Part shown: positions 35,051 to 46,232 of the stretch, one piece after another
Position numbering within the stretch: position 1 is the first letter of the stretch
Layout of the letters: the number at the start of each line of letters is the position of its first letter
Origin: Amycolatopsis decaplanina DSM 44594
GTDB taxonomy: Bacteria; Actinomycetota; Actinomycetes; Mycobacteriales; Pseudonocardiaceae
Direction of reading: 5' to 3'
DNA length: 64,000 nucleotides
Assembly: GCF_000342005.1 (NCBI RefSeq)
Contig: NZ_AOHO01000067.1
Span: 62,001 to 126,000 of the forward strand
The notes under the pieces: model-generated
Told to the model about the DNA's origin: nothing
Database searches by the model: none
Seen by the model: only the letters and a program-made list of their open reading frames with translations
Position numbers and translations under genes: made by a program

Positions 35051-35472
35051 TCATTCCGAGACGATCTCCGGACGTATGCCCAAGATCAGGTTTTCCAGGG
35101 CAGTGTCACCGATCCCGAAACTCGCCACCCAGGCTTCGACCAGGAAACCTCGCCGATTTCTGAAATTCCGAGGAAGAAAAGACCACGGTCGAGTTCACCG
35201 AGCTAGAAGAGGGACTTGCCGAGCCCCGCTCCCCAATCGGCGAACCTGTCCACCTCCGAGTCCACATCACCCGGGTTCAGTTCGAAGGATTCTCGTCCCT
35301 TCGCTATCCCCGCGCCGGCGATGTCCACCTTCAACCCACCGAATTCAGCGAGAAACCGTTCTGCGGCTTCGCGCATCCACACCATCCCGGTTGCTTCAAG
35401 CTCCTGCCGCCAGCCCGCGGTGTCAATCTTTCTGCCCGGCTCCCAGCAGGCGTCTCGAAGAACCCGCTCCAC
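35051..35472 (-). pseudogene. SUKH-3 immunity-protein gene with nonsense codon and frameshift
   Basis: GTG 35472 opens a clear SUKH-3 N-terminus (VLRDACWEPGRKIDTAGWRQ, AAERFLAEFGGLKVD, SFELNPGDVDSEVDRFADWG). A TAG at 35203-35205 interrupts the family segment that continues in frame as LGELDRGLFFLGISEIGEV. Near 35144-35146 the frame must then shift by one base, consistent with loss of one T from a T-run, to continue as LVEAWVASFGIGDTALENLI, ending at TGA 35051-35053. All conserved SUKH-3 blocks are present in order, so this is a recent pseudogene. SUKH-3 proteins neutralise contact-dependent or polymorphic toxins. Confidence 0.8.
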
Positions 35473-35532
35473 TCCGGAGGTGAATCTGGTCGACCTGTCG
35501 ACCGCCTTTCGAATCGTCGATGTCGAACACGC

Positions 35533-35826
35533 TCAGGGCCGATACCGGACGAAGTCGGGAATCCCGTCGGCCGACGCCGGATCCTTGATCGGGTACAGCG
35601 TCATCCCATCCGGAGCGCGGGCACGCGAGATCTGAATGCCGCGCAGACACGCATTGCACCAGAGATAGACCGTGGCGAGACTGGTCTCCGGATAGCCGAG
35701 ATACCTGACTTCCAGCCGATGCGTCTCGCAACGCGGACACGGATGGTGATCGATCCGGTCCGAACCTCCGTCGATGACGGAAATCAGCGTCGAAATCCAG
35801 CTGGTTCGCCGGGAGTTCCGTTTCAC
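35533..35826 (-). CDS. Small hypothetical with zinc-ribbon-like cysteine pairs
   Basis: A 97-residue protein, unrecognised as a named family. CPRC (in HHPCPRCETHRLEVRYLG) and WCNACLRG lie about 30 residues apart, the spacing of a small zinc ribbon. The C-terminus (LYPIKDPASADGIPDFVRYRP) resembles tails of small actinobacterial immunity-locus proteins. Its GTG overlaps the TGA of the upstream gene (GTGA, four bases), showing that they form one translation unit. Confidence 0.6.
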   Translation of the reverse strand: MKRNSRRTSWISTLISVIDGGSDRIDHHPCPRCETHRLEVRYLGYPETSLATVYLWCNACLRGIQISRARAPDGMTLYPIKDPASADGIPDFVRYRP

Positions 35827-36107
35827 CGCGGGTTGCCTTGGAGTTCCTGGGCTCCTTCGAGTCCACCCGCGCCCGCCAGCTCGAGCTTCGCGCTGTGCGG
35901 CGAGTCCAGCAGTTCGACCGGCCGTTCGTAACGCAGAATCGTGACGACTCGCAGGTCGACCTTCGTCGACGTGCCGTCCTCGAAGATCGCGGTGGAGAGA
36001 ACATCACCGACCGAGACCTGGTCGCCGAGACACCGGACAACGCATACGGCCTTCTCCTGAGACACTTGCTCGACACTTTCGACCCCGAGCCGGATCACTG
36101 CTGTCAT
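35823..36107 (-). CDS. Hypothetical with EF-Tu domain-2-like beta-barrel pattern
   Basis: A 94-residue protein. The stretch CLGDQVSVGDVLSTA followed by TKVDLRVVTILRYERPVELL resembles the second beta-barrel domain of translational GTPases (inference from pattern). Such stand-alone barrels occur among immunity-locus genes. ATG 36107 follows GGAAGG. It overlaps the zinc-ribbon-like gene by four bases. Confidence 0.6.
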   Translation of the reverse strand: MTAVIRLGVESVEQVSQEKAVCVVRCLGDQVSVGDVLSTAIFEDGTSTKVDLRVVTILRYERPVELLDSPHSAKLELAGAGGLEGAQELQGNPR

Positions 36108-36144
36108 GACCTTCCGTGCGTTCGGGAGCCAGAGGCCCTTCTGT

Positions 36145-36603
36145 TCAGACCGACTCTTGCGAGAGGTCGAATTCGACGAGTTCCTTCTCCTGAAGGGTCA
36201 CCCAAATCGGATCCTGTGTCACCGATTCGAGCCAGTCCTCGAATCGAGTACCGCCGCTGCGGAACCACCACACGGTGCGACTGCCGACCGAGCGCAGCTC
36301 GACATCGACACAGTAGCGGAGTTCAAGCACCACCTGCGAATATTCTTCGTGATCCCCGTCCGTGTCGACGATCTCCAGCTGCCGCACGAATCCCACCGCG
36401 AAAATCGGCTCGGAGAACCAGCTCACTTCGCAGTACTGAAAGAGGAACCCGTCAGCGTCGGGGCCGTCGGTGCCGTCGAATTCGATCGGCTCGAAGTCAC
36501 GACGAACTGCCACGATCTCGTCGACGGTCGGAGGCTTTCCCTGGGGCACCCGGCCGTCGAGGAGATCTCGTGCGATACCGAGCGCGGAGTCGATCGAACG
36601 CAT
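36145..36603 (-). CDS. Hypothetical immunity-array protein
   Basis: A 152-residue acidic, soluble, beta-rich protein (for example QLEIVDTDGDHEEYSQVVLE, CVDVELRSVGSRTVWWFRSG) with no family I can name. ATG 36603 shares its A with the TGA of the upstream SMI1/KNR4-like gene (TGATG), so it is translationally coupled to it. Size, acidity and placement fit an immunity protein (inference). Confidence 0.6.
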   Translation of the reverse strand: MRSIDSALGIARDLLDGRVPQGKPPTVDEIVAVRRDFEPIEFDGTDGPDADGFLFQYCEVSWFSEPIFAVGFVRQLEIVDTDGDHEEYSQVVLELRYCVDVELRSVGSRTVWWFRSGGTRFEDWLESVTQDPIWVTLQEKELVEFDLSQESV

Positions 36604-37067
36604 CACTGCCTCACCGCCTTCTCGCACAGCTCAAGGGCGAAGGAGCCGAAGTCCTCTCCCAGTTTCTCAAGAGGCTCGTCGACATGAAACCAGGCAAAGA
36701 CCGGGTATTCGCCGAAGCGGTCCACCTTCGACGAATCGAGGACGATCACCCCGCCCATGCCGTCGAACATCACCACGATCAGCTCGGCGAGAAGCCCGTG
36801 ATCGCGGCGGAGGTCCAGGGTCTCCTTCACGGATCCGAGCAACTCCGTCCCATGGGCAAGAGTCCTGTAGACGCCGAGGAATTCCTCTCCGGCGATGTCC
36901 CAGGTGCCGAACTCCTCGACGAGACGGCGGTACGAGGGCGGGAACGCGACACCAAGGGCCCGTTCCGCGGCACCGATGCTCGCGTCGCTCTCTCCGTCGG
37001 CGTGGTTCGCCATGCCGGCGTGCGCGCGGATGAGTTCGATCAGCCGCTCTCTCGCTTCGAGGCTCAC
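36603..37067 (-). CDS. SMI1/KNR4 (SUKH) family immunity protein
   Basis: A 154-residue protein with a typical SUKH layout: an N-terminal helix, then LGVAFPPSYRRLVEEFGTWDIAG (the LP-xx-Y-xxx-L core), GVYRTLAHGTELLGSV, and a beta-rich FDGMGGVIVLDSSKVDRFGEYPVFAW, ending in a helix EKLGEDFGSFALEL. It is the best-preserved member of this array. GTG 37067 overlaps the preceding TGA (GTGA). SUKH proteins bind and inhibit nuclease-type toxins of polymorphic toxin systems; no toxin is in this window. Confidence 0.8.
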   Translation of the reverse strand: MSLEARERLIELIRAHAGMANHADGESDASIGAAERALGVAFPPSYRRLVEEFGTWDIAGEEFLGVYRTLAHGTELLGSVKETLDLRRDHGLLAELIVVMFDGMGGVIVLDSSKVDRFGEYPVFAWFHVDEPLEKLGEDFGSFALELCEKAVRQ

Positions 37068-37468
37068 GCGACGACCTGACCTTCCAGTTCGCGACCACTG
37101 CCGTTCCCTGTTGATCGGCTTCGTAGGCACCGTCGAGGAAGGCTCCTCCCCGCAGCCGGTGGACGGGTCCGCCGGCTCAAGGCGAACATCGAACCTCCTC
37201 CATCCGATCCAAAAACGGTGATCCGGCCCTCGGCGGCCCCGGCGAGTCGCGTGGGCAGAGCACCGAGCAGTCCCGCGATCACATGTCTCGCCGAATGCAC
37301 GAAAACACCGTTGCCGAGATCCGGCAACGACACCTCTCTGACGCAGGCGTAGAAGTCCAGCAGTACGGTGGGGACATCGAGCTTCGCGAGCTCTTCGAGA
37401 TCGCCCGAGTCGACACCCTCGGCAGCGAAAACTCGGCGCTCAGCCGGGACGACGACCGTTCGATCCAC
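37064..37468 (-). pseudogene. SUKH-family protein, probably broken at both ends
   Basis: A 134-codon frame from GTG 37468. Its core DLEELAKLDVPTVLLDFYAC, EVSLPDLGNGVFVHSARHVI and ITVFGSDGGGSMFAL matches the SUKH pattern (lP-fY, LPD-NG-F-h, fGSDGGG-fAl). After SMFAL the frame turns into a low-complexity Arg/Gly/Ser tail. A neighbouring frame instead reads FLDGAYEADQQGTAVVA, closer to SUKH C-termini, so a frameshift is likely. Upstream the same frame is closed by a TGA. It may still yield a protein. Confidence 0.55.
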
Positions 37469-37480
37469 ACCCTCAGGTCC

Positions 37481-37641
37481 TCAGGCTCCACGAGCCTCCT
37501 CCTCGAACCAAGAAGTCGAGAACCCGCTCGCATGAATTCCTTGTACTGCGGGGAGGGGAGGAGGACGAACGTCGAGTTCGTCCTCGAGCCTGGCGATGTC
37601 CTCCTGGAGGAGCGCCATGCGTCGAACGCCGCGAAGTCCAT
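37481..37641 (-). pseudogene. N-terminal fragment of a SUKH gene with frame changes
   Basis: Three consecutive pieces of a SUKH N-terminus lie in order but in alternating frames. MDFAAFDA starts at ATG 37641. LLQEDIARLEDELDVR, in the next frame, lies around 37565-37615. PQYKEFMR, back in the first frame, is just after. Together they reproduce the usual helix plus L-E-x-L-vrLP-x-Y-kEF motif. The second frame ends at a TGA (37481-37483) directly before the next SUKH fragment. At least two compensating indels are needed, so the gene is dead or the sequence has errors here. Confidence 0.55.
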
Positions 37642-37866
37642 GCCGGTCGACCTCCCCTTGATCCTCGTGGTGGCGATACCGCTTTCGACTCTCACGAGAA
37701 AATAGATCACCATTGATGGCAATCAGCCGTTGCCAAGTGACAGCACACGCTGTCACCGCCTTTGCTACACACAGAAATCACACAGCCCCCTCACAGGAAC
37801 CAGTATTTCACCCTTTAGAGTGACGCATCGGCCTGGCTGCCGGTGACGTTCCTGGGGGTTCAAAGC

Positions 37867-38955
37867 ATGATGACGCACGAGCAGTACCTGTCCACGAAGA
37901 GATTCCCGGCCCTCGACGGGCTGCGCGCGATCGCCGCGCTCCTCGTGGTGGTGTTCCACTACGGAGGACCGTCGTGGGCCATGGCCAATGGGTGGATCGG
38001 CGTCCACCTCTTCTTCGTTCTTTCCGGCTTCCTGATCACCACACTGGCGCTGCGTGAAGAAGACCGAAACGGCAGGATCTCGCTCGCGAACTTCTACATC
38101 CGTCGCGCGTTTCGCATTCTTCCCGTGTATTTCGCGGTTTTGGGCATCATCGTGGTGTTCACGTATCTGCGCGGCCAGTACACCTCCAGCGGGCTCTCCG
38201 GAGCGATGCCGTACTTCCTCACCTTCACGAACGAGTTCGCCCACAACGCGCCCTTCGGCCAGTCGTGGACCTTGGGAGTCGAGCAGAAGTTCTACCTCGT
38301 CTGGCCGTTCCTGGCCTTCGGTATCGCGGCGCTCAGCTTTCCGAAGCGGCTCGGCCTGGCGATCGGCCTGATCGCGCTCATGATCGCGCTGATCCCGGTG
38401 ATGCCGTACGCCGGCGCCTACTCGCCCATCCTCATCGGTTGCGCGCTCGCGATCGGTCTCCACTACCGCAAGGGCTTCGCGGTTCTTCGCGTCTTCACTC
38501 ACCCCATTGCCGCCTTCGTCTTGCTCGCGGCTCTCGTGATCCTCCAGATCCACGTGACCGACATCGAGGCCTTCTTCCAGGACGGCGGCACGGTCGGCGG
38601 CACCACGTACGCGGTACTGGTCGCGCTGTTCATCACCTCGCTGATCCCGCGCGGTCCGATCGCCTGGCTCTTCTCCACGTCGCCGATGCGGTTCATCGGC
38701 GAGCGGTCCTACTCCGTCTACCTCTTGCAAGGGGTCGCGGCGACCGTGGTCGCCTTGTCGATTCCCCAGCTGGCCACCCACCGGACACTGACCGCGATCG
38801 CCGTGACCGTCGTCGCCCTCGTCATCTCCGACGTCCTCTACCGCTGGGTCGAGGTGCCGATGATCGAGGTCGGCCGCAAGGTGGTCGCCCGGCGCAGGCC
38901 CGCACCGCCCCATCCCACGATCCGGGAAGCCGAACCCGCCCTGGCCAGCGGCTGA
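37867..38955 (+). CDS. Acyltransferase-3 family membrane protein
   Basis: A 362-residue integral membrane O-acyltransferase (OafA/YrhL type). The family opening RFPALDGLRAIAALLVVVFH, with its conserved His, is followed by GWIGVHLFFVLSGFLIT, then FYIRRAFRILPVYF and QSWTLGVEQKFYLVWP with the conserved Glu. About ten helices. These enzymes transfer acyl groups to exported glycans or lipids. ATG 37867 follows GGGGG. Its short 5' gap separates it from the immunity array on the opposite strand. Confidence 0.9.
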   Translation: MMTHEQYLSTKRFPALDGLRAIAALLVVVFHYGGPSWAMANGWIGVHLFFVLSGFLITTLALREEDRNGRISLANFYIRRAFRILPVYFAVLGIIVVFTYLRGQYTSSGLSGAMPYFLTFTNEFAHNAPFGQSWTLGVEQKFYLVWPFLAFGIAALSFPKRLGLAIGLIALMIALIPVMPYAGAYSPILIGCALAIGLHYRKGFAVLRVFTHPIAAFVLLAALVILQIHVTDIEAFFQDGGTVGGTTYAVLVALFITSLIPRGPIAWLFSTSPMRFIGERSYSVYLLQGVAATVVALSIPQLATHRTLTAIAVTVVALVISDVLYRWVEVPMIEVGRKVVARRRPAPPHPTIREAEPALASG

Positions 38956-38989
38956 GCGATTCAGGCGGAGCGCCCTTGTGCGAGTCCGG

Positions 38990-38995
38990 TACTCT
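38990..38995 (+). promoter_or_regulatory. Candidate -10 box for metH
   Basis: TACTCT lies about seven bases before the first paired base of the riboswitch, which would place the transcript start at the aptamer. No clear -35 box. Confidence 0.3.
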
Positions 38996-39002
38996 GATCG
39001 CC

Positions 39003-39076
39003 AAGGTCGAGAGGCGCTGCAACGGACCGCGGGGTCCGCCACGCTCGGCCCCGGACCTCACTGCAAGGGCGCCTCC
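39003..39076 (+). ncRNA. S-adenosyl-L-homocysteine riboswitch upstream of metH
   Basis: The 5' leader contains the conserved SAH-riboswitch run GAGGCGCTGCAAC (39011-39023), a stem CGGACC/GGTCCG (39023-39028 with 39033-39038) and the returning CCACGCTCGG that closes P1 with CGAG. The pseudoknot strand GCGCCTC (39069-39075) is an exact 7-bp complement to GAGGCGC. It ends about ten bases before the GGGAGG ribosome site of metH. Known SAH riboswitches raise expression of SAH-recycling genes, including metH and ahcY, when SAH accumulates. The overlap with translation signals suggests control at the ribosome site (inference). Confidence 0.8.
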
Positions 39077-39098
39077 CACGACATGGGAGGAGCGCTGG

Positions 39099-42707
<3,609 letters not shown>

Positions 42708-42719
42708 CACAATGATCGG

Positions 42720-44156
42720 GTGACTGCCGAGGGCTCGGACTTCCTGCAGCTGGACATCGGGGACGCACCACCGGGGCGCCGGTCGGACTGGCTGGCGTCG
42801 CGGTTGCGGCACGCCATCTCCGACGGCCGCCTGCCGGTCGGCAGCAGGCTGCCCGCGACCAGGGCGCTGGCCGCGGACCTGCGGGTCTCCCGCGGCGTGG
42901 TCACCGAGGCCTACCAGCGGCTGGTCGAAGACGGTCACGTCGCCGGACGCGGCCGCGCGGGCACGGTGGTCGTCGCGGCACCGGCGAGGACCAAGGAGCA
43001 AACGACGCCCGGTCCCCCGTCGGCGGGCACGATCTTCCAGCCCGCCCCCGGGATCGGCGTCTTCGACTCGCTGCGGGCGACCCCGGCGAGGATCGACCTG
43101 TCCCCCGGCGTGCCGGATCTGACGGCGTTCCCGCGTACGGCCTGGCTACGCGCCGAACGCACCGTGCTCAACAACCTCTCGGCGGCGGACTTCGGCTACG
43201 GCGACCCGCGGGGCGCGCCCGCGTTGCGGCTGGCGATCGCGCACTGGATCGCCCGCACCCGGGGCATCACCGCCGACGCCGACGACGTGCTGATCGTCGC
43301 CGGTGTCGCGCAAGGCCTCGGATTGCTGGCCCAGGTGCTGTGCGACAACGGGATCTCCGAGATCGCCGTCGAGGATCCGAGCTCGCTGGGTGCGCGGCAG
43401 CATCTGCACGACCGTCGTCTGGCGACGCCGCCGATCCGCGTCGACGACGACGGCATCGACGTCGACGAGCTCGTGCGCAGCGGCGCACCCGCCGTGCTGC
43501 TCACTCCCGCGCACCAGTTCCCCACCGGCGTCGTGCTCGGCGGAGAACGCCGTCGCGAACTCATGCGCTGGGCCGCGGACGGCGGGCTGATCATCGAGGA
43601 CGACTACGACGCCGAGCACCGCTACGACCGTCCGCCGGTCCCCGCGCTGCGCTCGATGCTCGCCGAGCAGGTCTGTTACGCGGGCAGCGTGTCGAAGTGG
43701 CTCGCGCCCGCGCTCCGGGTGGGCTGGATGCTGGTGCCACCGCGGTACCGGGACGAGGTGGTCGCGGCCAAACGGTTCGCCGACCTGGGCAACGCCGTCC
43801 TCCCGCAGCTGGTGCTCGCGCATCTCATGGAGTCCGGAGAGATGGAGCGGCAACTGCGGTTCGTGCGCAAGCGGCACCGCCGGCGGCGGGACGCGATGAT
43901 CGACGCGCTCCGGACCCATCTCCCGGACGCCGTGGTGCACGGCGCCGCCGCCGGGCTGCACCTGACCATCACCTTCGACGCGGAGTTCTCCGATCTCGAC
44001 TTCGCCGCCGCCGCGCTGGAGCAGGGTGTGAAGGTGCAGCCGCTGTCGTGGCACTGTCAGCGGCCGATGAATCCGGGCCTGGTCCTCGGCTACGGGGCGA
44101 GCCCGGCGAGTGACATCGCCGCAGGCATCGCCGTGCTGGGGCGGATCCGGCGCTAG
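42720..44156 (+). CDS. MocR/PdxR-type regulator (GntR helix-turn-helix plus aminotransferase fold)
   Basis: A 478-residue chimeric regulator. The N-terminal GntR-type winged helix has LPATRALAADLRVSRGVVTEAYQRL. The fold-type I PLP aminotransferase-like body has DYDAEHRYDR and the Schiff-base lysine in YAGSVSKWLAPALRVGWM. Members sense pyridoxal phosphate or amino compounds and control vitamin B6, GABA or related genes. GTG 42720 is 12 bases after the metH stop, with no ribosome site. Its end overlaps the convergent hydrolase by four bases. No vitamin B6 gene is adjacent, so the target is unknown. Confidence 0.92.
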   Translation: MTAEGSDFLQLDIGDAPPGRRSDWLASRLRHAISDGRLPVGSRLPATRALAADLRVSRGVVTEAYQRLVEDGHVAGRGRAGTVVVAAPARTKEQTTPGPPSAGTIFQPAPGIGVFDSLRATPARIDLSPGVPDLTAFPRTAWLRAERTVLNNLSAADFGYGDPRGAPALRLAIAHWIARTRGITADADDVLIVAGVAQGLGLLAQVLCDNGISEIAVEDPSSLGARQHLHDRRLATPPIRVDDDGIDVDELVRSGAPAVLLTPAHQFPTGVVLGGERRRELMRWAADGGLIIEDDYDAEHRYDRPPVPALRSMLAEQVCYAGSVSKWLAPALRVGWMLVPPRYRDEVVAAKRFADLGNAVLPQLVLAHLMESGEMERQLRFVRKRHRRRRDAMIDALRTHLPDAVVHGAAAGLHLTITFDAEFSDLDFAAAALEQGVKVQPLSWHCQRPMNPGLVLGYGASPASDIAAGIAVLGRIRR

Positions 44157-44881
44157 CCGGCGAACTGCGCGAGGAAAGCCAGAAGCACGGCCGGGTCTTC
44201 GACATGGGCGTTGTGGCCCAGTCCGGGAAGTTCAGCGGAAGCCGGGCTGAGCGCGCGCAGCTGGTCGAGACGGCTCATCGGGTCGTGTGTCCCGGCGGCG
44301 AGGGCGACGGGGCAGCGTGCCGCGCCGAGCAGGCCGGGCATGTCGGGCGCGCCGACGGCGAACGCGCGGGGATCCAGCGCGAGCCGCCAACCGCCTTCGG
44401 TTTCGACGACGCCGTCGGGATCCGCTTCGGCAAGTCCGGTCAGGCCGGCGATCTTGAGGAACGCTCGTTCGGCGTCCTCACGGGCCGGGAACACCCTGGG
44501 CGGTCTCGCCGCCATGTCGGCGGCCTTCGCGAGGTCGGACTCGCTCCATTCGACCTTGACGCCGACCGCGAGCAGTCCGTCGACCCGGAGCCCGAACCAC
44601 CCGCTGGCCAGCGCGAGCCCGACCACCCCACCCAGGGAGTGGCCGATCACCAGCAGCGGACCGCGTTCCGGGAGCACGTCGGCGACCGCCCCGGCGAGGC
44701 CTCCGAAGGAGTAGTGCGCCAGGCGTGATGACGCCCCGTGCCCAGGGAGGTCGGGCGCCAGCCAGCGGTAGCCGGGCTGCAGCATCAGGCCGTCCCACAC
44801 CGCGCCTGTCGCGCCGAGGCCGTGCAGCAGGAGCACGGCGGGGCCTTCGGTTCCGGCGGTGCGCATCTTCAGCGTGTCCAC
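44153..44881 (-). CDS. Alpha/beta hydrolase
   Basis: A 242-residue alpha/beta-fold hydrolase. Oxyanion-hole motif LLLHGLGATGAVWDGL, catalytic Ser in the nucleophile elbow VIGHSLGGVVGLAL, acid in AAGTHDPM and His in LPGLGHNAHVEDP are all visible. Probable esterase or related activity; substrate unknown. GTG 44881 follows GGAAAG; a frame to 45043 is antisense to the P450. It is divergent from the P450 with a 48-base gap. Confidence 0.88.
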   Translation of the reverse strand: MDTLKMRTAGTEGPAVLLLHGLGATGAVWDGLMLQPGYRWLAPDLPGHGASSRLAHYSFGGLAGAVADVLPERGPLLVIGHSLGGVVGLALASGWFGLRVDGLLAVGVKVEWSESDLAKAADMAARPPRVFPAREDAERAFLKIAGLTGLAEADPDGVVETEGGWRLALDPRAFAVGAPDMPGLLGAARCPVALAAGTHDPMSRLDQLRALSPASAELPGLGHNAHVEDPAVLLAFLAQFAG

Positions 44882-44929
44882 CGGACGGATCTTTCCGCAG
44901 TCCCCCGTCCGCGGGCTAGTGTCGGAGCC

Positions 44930-46180
44930 GTGATCACCGATCCGGACGTGTACACGCGGGGCGTGCCGTACGAGCACCTCGCGTCGCTGCGCCGGGAGTC
45001 GCCGGTCGTGCGGGTGGACGATTTCTGGGCCGTGCTGCGGCATTCGGACGTCAAGTACGTGCTGAAGAACCCGAAGCTGTTCTCGTCACGCCTGGGCGGG
45101 ACGCAGATCCGGGATCCGGCCACCGAGCAGGACCTCGGTTACGTCCGCCGGATGATGCTCAACATGGATCCGCCCGAGCACGCCCGGCTGCGGGGCCTGC
45201 TCACCAAGGCGTTCACGCCGCGCGCGGTCGGCAGGCTGACAGAGCGGATCCATGGCTGGGCGAGGGAGCTGATCGCCGGGGTCCAGGCGGACGGTGAGTG
45301 CGACTTCGCCGCCGTCGCCGCCGATCTCCCGCTGCTGACGCTCGCCGAGGTCTTCGGGATCCCCGAACAGGACCGGCGGCTGATGTACGACTGGAGCAAT
45401 CGTGTCATCGGCTACCAGGACGCCGACTACGCGGTGAGCGCGACCGTCGAAGCGAGCGAGGTCACCGATCTCGCTCGAACGGCGCTGGCCGTGCGGCCGG
45501 TTCCGGGGCCGGGCGGCGCGATGCCCGATCCGCGCACCCGCGCAGGGATGCCGGATCTCTACGCCTACGCCACCGCGCTCGGCGAGTACAAACGCCGGCA
45601 TCCCGGCGACGACGTGATGAGCAACCTGATGGGTCACGTGGAAGACGGCGGGCGGGTGTCGATCGCGGAGTTCGAGAACCTGTTCTGGCTGTTCTCCGTG
45701 GCGGGCAACGAAACACTGCGCAACGGCATCCCCGGCGGGATGCTGGCGCTGCTGTCGCATCCGGATCAGTACCGGCGGCTGCTCGCCGACCGTTCACTGC
45801 TTCCCGGTGCGGTGGAAGAGATGCTGCGCTGGTGGACGCCGGTCATGCATTTCCGCCGGACAGCGACCGAAGACGTCGTTCTGTCCGATGTGGACATCCG
45901 GGCGGGGGACAAAGTCGTCGTCTGGTTCTCGGCGGCGAATCGCGACGAGTCCGTTTTCGAGGAGCCGGACCGCTTCGACATCGGCCGCACGCCCAATGAT
46001 CACTTGACCTTCGGGCACGGCCCGCACTTCTGCCTCGGCGCCCAGCTGGCGAGGGTGCAGTTGCGCGCGATGTTCGAAGCGGTCCTGGAGCAGCTCGGCG
46101 AGGTCGAACTCGCCGGTGAACCGGTGCGGTTGCGGTCGAACTTCCAGAACGGGCTGAAGTCCCTGCCGATCCGCTGGTAG
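44930..46180 (+). CDS. Cytochrome P450
   Basis: A 416-residue bacterial class I P450. Heme-ligand Cys368 is in FGHGPHFCLGAQLARVQ. The I-helix oxygen motif is FSVAGNETLRNG, with the acidic-Thr pair replaced by Glu-Thr as in CYP124/CYP125-like enzymes. The ExxR pair is EEMLRW, and HFRRTATEDV precedes the loop to the heme. It needs ferredoxin and reductase partners, not present nearby. GTG 44930 begins VITDPDVYTRGVPYEHLA at the usual N-terminus. Substrate unknown; sterol/alkyl-chain oxidation is suggested by the CYP124-like features only. Confidence 0.93.
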   Translation: MITDPDVYTRGVPYEHLASLRRESPVVRVDDFWAVLRHSDVKYVLKNPKLFSSRLGGTQIRDPATEQDLGYVRRMMLNMDPPEHARLRGLLTKAFTPRAVGRLTERIHGWARELIAGVQADGECDFAAVAADLPLLTLAEVFGIPEQDRRLMYDWSNRVIGYQDADYAVSATVEASEVTDLARTALAVRPVPGPGGAMPDPRTRAGMPDLYAYATALGEYKRRHPGDDVMSNLMGHVEDGGRVSIAEFENLFWLFSVAGNETLRNGIPGGMLALLSHPDQYRRLLADRSLLPGAVEEMLRWWTPVMHFRRTATEDVVLSDVDIRAGDKVVVWFSAANRDESVFEEPDRFDIGRTPNDHLTFGHGPHFCLGAQLARVQLRAMFEAVLEQLGEVELAGEPVRLRSNFQNGLKSLPIRW

Positions 46181-46181
46181 C

Positions 46182-46223
46182 GAAGTGCCCCTTCCCGCCC
46201 CCGAGCGCGGGAAGGGGCACTTC
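46182..46223. terminator. Bidirectional hairpin terminator
   Basis: Exact 17-bp arms (46182-46198 and 46207-46223), core GTGCCCCTTCCCGC, in the 52-bp gap between the convergent P450 and DHA2 transporter genes. Confidence 0.8.
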
Positions 46224-46232
46224 ACCCCCTGA

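Noticed and set aside
35838..37079. 413-codon forward frame opposite the immunity array
   Set aside because: Composition is that of a high-GC antisense shadow. The reverse strand has SUKH motifs and overlapping starts and stops.
37757..37866. Toxin gene next to the immunity array
   Set aside because: The reverse-strand region upstream of the array is short and leads directly into the divergent acyltransferase gene. No nuclease or toxin domain is visible in the window.
38265..39098. Forward frame extending metH upstream
   Set aside because: It overlaps the acyltransferase gene in another frame and crosses the riboswitch. The homocysteine domain starts at ATG 39099 behind GGGAGG.
38956..39098. 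Cobalamin riboswitch before metH
   Set aside because: The leader is too short and lacks the B12-box; the conserved elements instead match the SAH riboswitch.
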